Below are positions 60,585-64,000 of a stretch of DNA of 64,000 nucleotides, one piece after another. The DNA comes from Phytophthora sp. 'mugwort' (lineage: Eukaryota > Oomycota > Peronosporomycetes > Peronosporales > Peronosporaceae), in contig JAUCEF010000005.1 of NCBI GenBank assembly GCA_033558025.1, positions 5,518,001 through 5,582,000 on the forward strand. Direction: 5' to 3'. How positions within the stretch are numbered: position 1 is the first letter of the stretch; each line of letters opens with the position of its first letter. Both the position numbers and the translations under genes were made by a program. The notes under the pieces were generated by a model. The model was given only the letters and a program-made list of their open reading frames with translations. It had not been told where the DNA came from and did no database searches.

Positions 60585-62009
60585 ATGCGCTTCCTTCATC
60601 TGATCCGGCCCGTCATGTGCGTGCTGCCTGAGGTGGCACAGCCTGACCGAAAGATCCCGTTCCGCGAGAAAGTGCTGTGGACGATTATCACGCTCTTCAT
60701 CTTCCTCGTGTGCTGCCAGATCCCGCTGTACGGAATCCAGACTTCCAAGTCGTCGGACCCGCTGTACTGGATGCGCGTGATCCTGGCCTCGAACCGCGGC
60801 ACGCTCATGGAGCTGGGCATCAGCCCCATCGTGACTTCGGGCCTCGTCATGCAGTTGCTGGCTGGCTCCAAGATGATTGAGGTGGATCAGACGCTCAAAG
60901 AGGACCGCGCGCTGTTTAGTGGTGCGCAGAAGCTCTTCGGCATTCTCATCACGCTTGGCGAGGCCGTGGCCTATGTGGTCTCGGGTATGTATGGCAACAT
61001 CTCGGACATCGGCGCCTTTAACGCCATCCTCATCATCGTGCAGCTGCTCTGCGCCGGCATCCTTGTCATCATCCTGGACGAGATGCTGCAGAAGGGCTAC
61101 GGTCTGGGCTCTGGTATCTCTCTCTTTATCGCCACCAACATCTGCGAGAACATCGTCTGGAAGGCCTTCTCCCCCACGACCATCAACACTGGCCGCGGTA
61201 CCGAGTTCGAAGGCGCTATCATCGCTCTGTTTCACCTGTTGATCACACGCTCGGACAAGTTGCGCGCGTTGAAGGAGGCTTTCTATCGCCAGAACCTGCC
61301 CAACGTCACCAACCTGCTGGCCACCATGTTAGTCTTCGTCGTGGTCATCTACTTCCAGGGTTTCCGCGTGGACCTCCCCGTCAAGTACCAGAAACTCCGC
61401 GGCCAGCAGGGTACGTACCCGATCAAGCTCTTCTACACGTCCAACATGCCCATCATTCTGCAGACTGCCCTGGTGTCCAACTTGTACTTCATCTCGCAGC
61501 TGCTCTACAAGAAGTTCAGCGGCAACTTCCTCGTGCGTCTGCTCGGTGTGTGGCAGGACGTGGAAGGCAGTGCCGGCCAAACTGTGCCTGTGGGCGGTGC
61601 CGCATACTACATGTCGGCTCCCAGCAATTTCGCTCAGATCATGTACGACCCGATCCGCTTCGTCATCTACGTCATCTTCATTCTGGGGTCGTGCGCGCTC
61701 TTCTCCAAGACTTGGATCGAGATCTCGGGTTCGTCGGCGCGTGACGTTGCTAAACAGCTCCGTGACCAGCAGATGGTCATGAAGGGCCACCGTGACTCGT
61801 CCATTGTGCATGTGCTCAACCGCTACATTCCCACGGCAGCTGCTTTCGGTGGTATGTGCATTGGTGCGCTGTCCATGGTTGCCGACCTTTTGGGCGCCAT
61901 TGGGTCGGGCACCGGTATCCTGCTTGCAGTGACCATCATCTACCAGTACTTCGAGACATTCGCACGGGAGCAGGCGGAGATGCCGCTGAGCGGTCTCTTC
62001 GGCTTCTAA
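60585..62009 (+). CDS. SEC61A: Sec61 translocon alpha subunit
   Basis: Single visible coding exon, 474 residues from the chosen ATG; family length is about 475. It is very strongly conserved: [15 protein letters not shown] at the start, [92 protein letters not shown] and ending SGLFGF. Ten membrane spans are expected. It forms the protein-conducting channel of the ER with the beta and gamma subunits. The frame extends upstream to 60240 without similarity. A two-exon start giving M-G-V-K-M-R is an alternative. Codon use is strongly biased to G/C-ending codons, as expected for a highly expressed gene. Confidence 0.95.
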   Translation: MRFLHLIRPVMCVLPEVAQPDRKIPFREKVLWTIITLFIFLVCCQIPLYGIQTSKSSDPLYWMRVILASNRGTLMELGISPIVTSGLVMQLLAGSKMIEVDQTLKEDRALFSGAQKLFGILITLGEAVAYVVSGMYGNISDIGAFNAILIIVQLLCAGILVIILDEMLQKGYGLGSGISLFIATNICENIVWKAFSPTTINTGRGTEFEGAIIALFHLLITRSDKLRALKEAFYRQNLPNVTNLLATMLVFVVVIYFQGFRVDLPVKYQKLRGQQGTYPIKLFYTSNMPIILQTALVSNLYFISQLLYKKFSGNFLVRLLGVWQDVEGSAGQTVPVGGAAYYMSAPSNFAQIMYDPIRFVIYVIFILGSCALFSKTWIEISGSSARDVAKQLRDQQMVMKGHRDSSIVHVLNRYIPTAAAFGGMCIGALSMVADLLGAIGSGTGILLAVTIIYQYFETFAREQAEMPLSGLFGF

Positions 62010-62456
62010 GCCTGCGAAGTATCTTGTCGACTTGACGCACAGAGCGACCTGCGCAACCAGCTAACAATGACAACGACAACCACAGGAAACGAGAGGATGG
62101 ACTACCCAACAGGTTGTTCCCGTTCAAGGAGTACTATCAGGTGCTCTTTGCTGAATTAAATAGTAGAATTTGGTTAGGATCATCAGCAAAAGTTGAGCGA
62201 GCGAGGTGAGAGGCCCTTCCCCGCTGCTTGGTTCGGAGACGAGCGAGGCGGACGTCATCTCGGTCACTCTTAGGTGCGCGACGGATAGTTCATCCTCTTT
62301 CTTATTTGGGGACGTTGAAGGTGTTGCTGAGTGCACAGTGCGTGCGGATGCAAACCAGCTTAGCGTAAGCAATAAACGTGTTCTTCAACAAATCCTGCGT
62401 TGGTAAGGTGTCGTTCACTGTAAGATGCCGAGCGTCAGGAGCTTGAGTGTCCAAAC
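62010..62456. other. Convergent intergenic region, no gene supported
   Basis: 447 bp between the ends of SEC61 alpha and the next minus-strand gene, presumably both 3' untranslated regions. Short frames on both strands show no domain. Confidence 0.5.
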
Positions 62457-64000
62457 TCACAACGCTCGGCGATTTGGGTGAGCAGGAGGCCGATTAAACT
62501 GGCGGGACGTGCTAGAACTGCTACTTGCCGACTCGCCTGACCTTGGAGTATAGTCGTGGAAACCGCTCTTCGTGAACGAGTTGCTGGGCCCGCTGAGACT
62601 GGCACCACTATTCTGCACGAAGCTGCTCGAGCTGCTGAAGCTGCTAGCCTCATTGCTACCATCGCGACTTTGACTGAGTTGTTTTGCCTTCGCGCCTGCT
62701 TTTAACGTCTTGTACCACTTGTCGTACTTGGCAATGCGATCGTCCTGCTCCGAAACAATGAATCAATTCCAATCATATTCAAATTACTACAAAACCTGCG
62801 GCAACGAGCTCACCTTGATCCTCGCCTGTTCCATCAACTTGGCGATTTGCTCCTGCATCTTGGTTTTGCTTTCTAGCGACGAGTTGCCACTGATGTAACA
62901 CGAACAGCAAAATTAGCGAGTAAAACAAAATTGACATAAGCGCCCTGGATCACGTACCCTTCTGCTCTGCCCGGCTGTGGTGAGGCTAAAACGCCACTAT
63001 TTCGCTGTCGTCGCCATTCTTCTAACGCTCTTTTGATCATAACAAGCTGAAAACAAATTTATCGTTAAAACAAATGACAATACCTTAAAGCGCGCATAAG
63101 CTTGTGAGAAGACACCTTCTGGTTGTAGTCCTTTTTAAACAGGTCCATGGACTCGCGAATCTCGCGGTTCTCAGCCTGTACGTTCGTCAATGCCTCGCAT
63201 TTCTAACATTTCATATCCTATCAGTCTTACGAGCAAACGGCGTTACCATGAAACACTAAAACAACAATGCCCAGCTTACCTTAACAAGCTTCGTATTCTC
63301 GCTGCTGAGTGTTTTCACTGTGTTCAATAGCCGAACGATCTCCAATTTCTGGTGCGAAACAGTTTCCTGCAAGCCCTCATAATCCCCTTGAACACTGATT
63401 GAGTCGTTTCCGCCGGGCGTAGAAGCTCTTCCGTCTTGGGATCGATACGGACTCGAGCCTTTTCCGTCCGTCGGTGTGCCTGACCTCCGCGCATCCAAAG
63501 GTGCTCTACCTACTAGCTGCTGTTCCATCAATCTGAACACGTCCAAACTGCATCAGCCTACAGAACTCAGCACGATACCCCCCATAAGGTACCAACCACA
63601 CCGTTGGCGCTGATTTCTCATCCTGGACGCCACCGCAGCTCTAAGTGTCGAACCTCCATCCACCGCAGTTGCCACCACCCCAATTGAAGTCCTAACAGCA
63701 CCACAGCCACGTTCATCAGCATTACCAGCATCCAACAGCCCCGTCCAGAGTCACTCAGCACCTCGTTTTCGCTGGCAGCAGACAAAACGAATCCCCCAAC
63801 GACGACGATAAATGTCGTGATGACATCAATAAGTTCTATACCACCACAAAGTCCACCCCACCACAACATTAGTATAACCCTCATGACTCTCCCTGTGCAT
63901 CTTTCCTTGCCTCACCTTGTCCGCCGAGTCGGGACTCGACAGTCCAATCTCATTCAGCCGTCTCCAGAGCTCCTCCATCTCCGCCGCCGCCACGTTCAGC
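62457..64000 (-). CDS. 3' part of a coiled-coil protein gene (runs off the window)
   Basis: Exons read from the right edge: 63916-64000 (partial; EMEELWRRLNEIGLSSPDSA), one ending at 63280 whose 5' edge is unresolved (near 63520-63540), 63116-63202, 62958-63046, 62814-62889 and 62457-62744, ending in TGA. The visible protein has heptad-like helices (LQETVSHQKLEIVRLLNTVK, then CEALTNVQAENREIRESMDL and MQEQIAKLMEQARIK). A DDRIAKYDKWYKTLKAG motif and a Ser-rich tail follow. Splice phases fit from 63280 leftward. Between 63550 and 63915 the structure is unclear and an extra small exon is possible. I do not recognise the family. Confidence 0.55.

Noticed and set aside
1..64000. tRNA and rRNA genes
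   Set aside because: A visual search of intergenic stretches for the GTTCRAAYC box and cloverleaf arms found none. The one close string, near 27085, lies inside an RME-8 exon.

Overview
The window looks like a gene-dense nuclear segment of an oomycete, most likely Phytophthora or a close Peronosporales relative (inference). The grounds are many very short introns (about 50-110 bp) with GTACGT, GTGCGT or GTAAG donors, short shared promoters between divergent genes, roughly even base composition, and protein families typical of stramenopiles. ORF fragments that share frame and phase across GT..AG introns were joined by eye. Most multi-exon models below are my own splice reconstructions; their summed exon lengths are multiples of three and they keep family motifs intact across junctions.

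Layout. 1-212: 3' end of an unrecognised + gene. 702-1648 (-): a transformer-2-like SR splicing factor, divergent from 1938-3422 (+), a TRF4-type poly(A) polymerase. 3842-5161 (-) and 5282-7213 (+): divergent paralogues of the tRNA U34 hydroxylase TrhO. The + copy is fused to a TrmR/caffeoyl-CoA-type O-methyltransferase, and the two share a nearly identical 566-bp inverted segment. 7370-7531 (-): a tiny predicted secreted peptide. 8762-10691 (+): a BED-finger hAT-derived protein. 11416-13432 (-): a LARP4-like RNA-binding protein. 13758-14689 (-): pyroglutamyl peptidase. 14854-18021 (-): a tandem inward-rectifier K+ channel with two complete Kir modules in one chain. 18183-19109 (-): a mitochondrial-type DUF1279-like protein, divergent from 19293-27690 (+), an RME-8/DNAJC13 endosomal protein. 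27952-51607 (+): a 29-exon gene for a secreted or membrane mosaic protein of about 7,207 residues (some 37 FN3-like units, Calx-beta, CUB, EGF, a long beta-helix, a Cys-rich region, several membrane spans). 51866-55554 (-): condensin SMC2, divergent from 55745-60157 (+), a coiled-coil and disordered protein with faint kizuna similarity. 60585-62009 (+): Sec61 alpha. 62457-64000 (-): 3' part of a coiled-coil gene leaving the window.

Most of the segment is housekeeping: RNA processing, tRNA modification, chromosome condensation, protein translocation and endosomal traffic. No retrotransposon, CRISPR array, rRNA or tRNA gene was seen. The most novel candidates are the TrhO-TrmR fusion (one polypeptide predicted to make 5-methoxyuridine at the tRNA wobble base, probably in an organelle), the gene-conversion tract linking it to its neighbour, the tandem Kir channel, the RME-8 J domain without HPD, and the giant mosaic surface protein.
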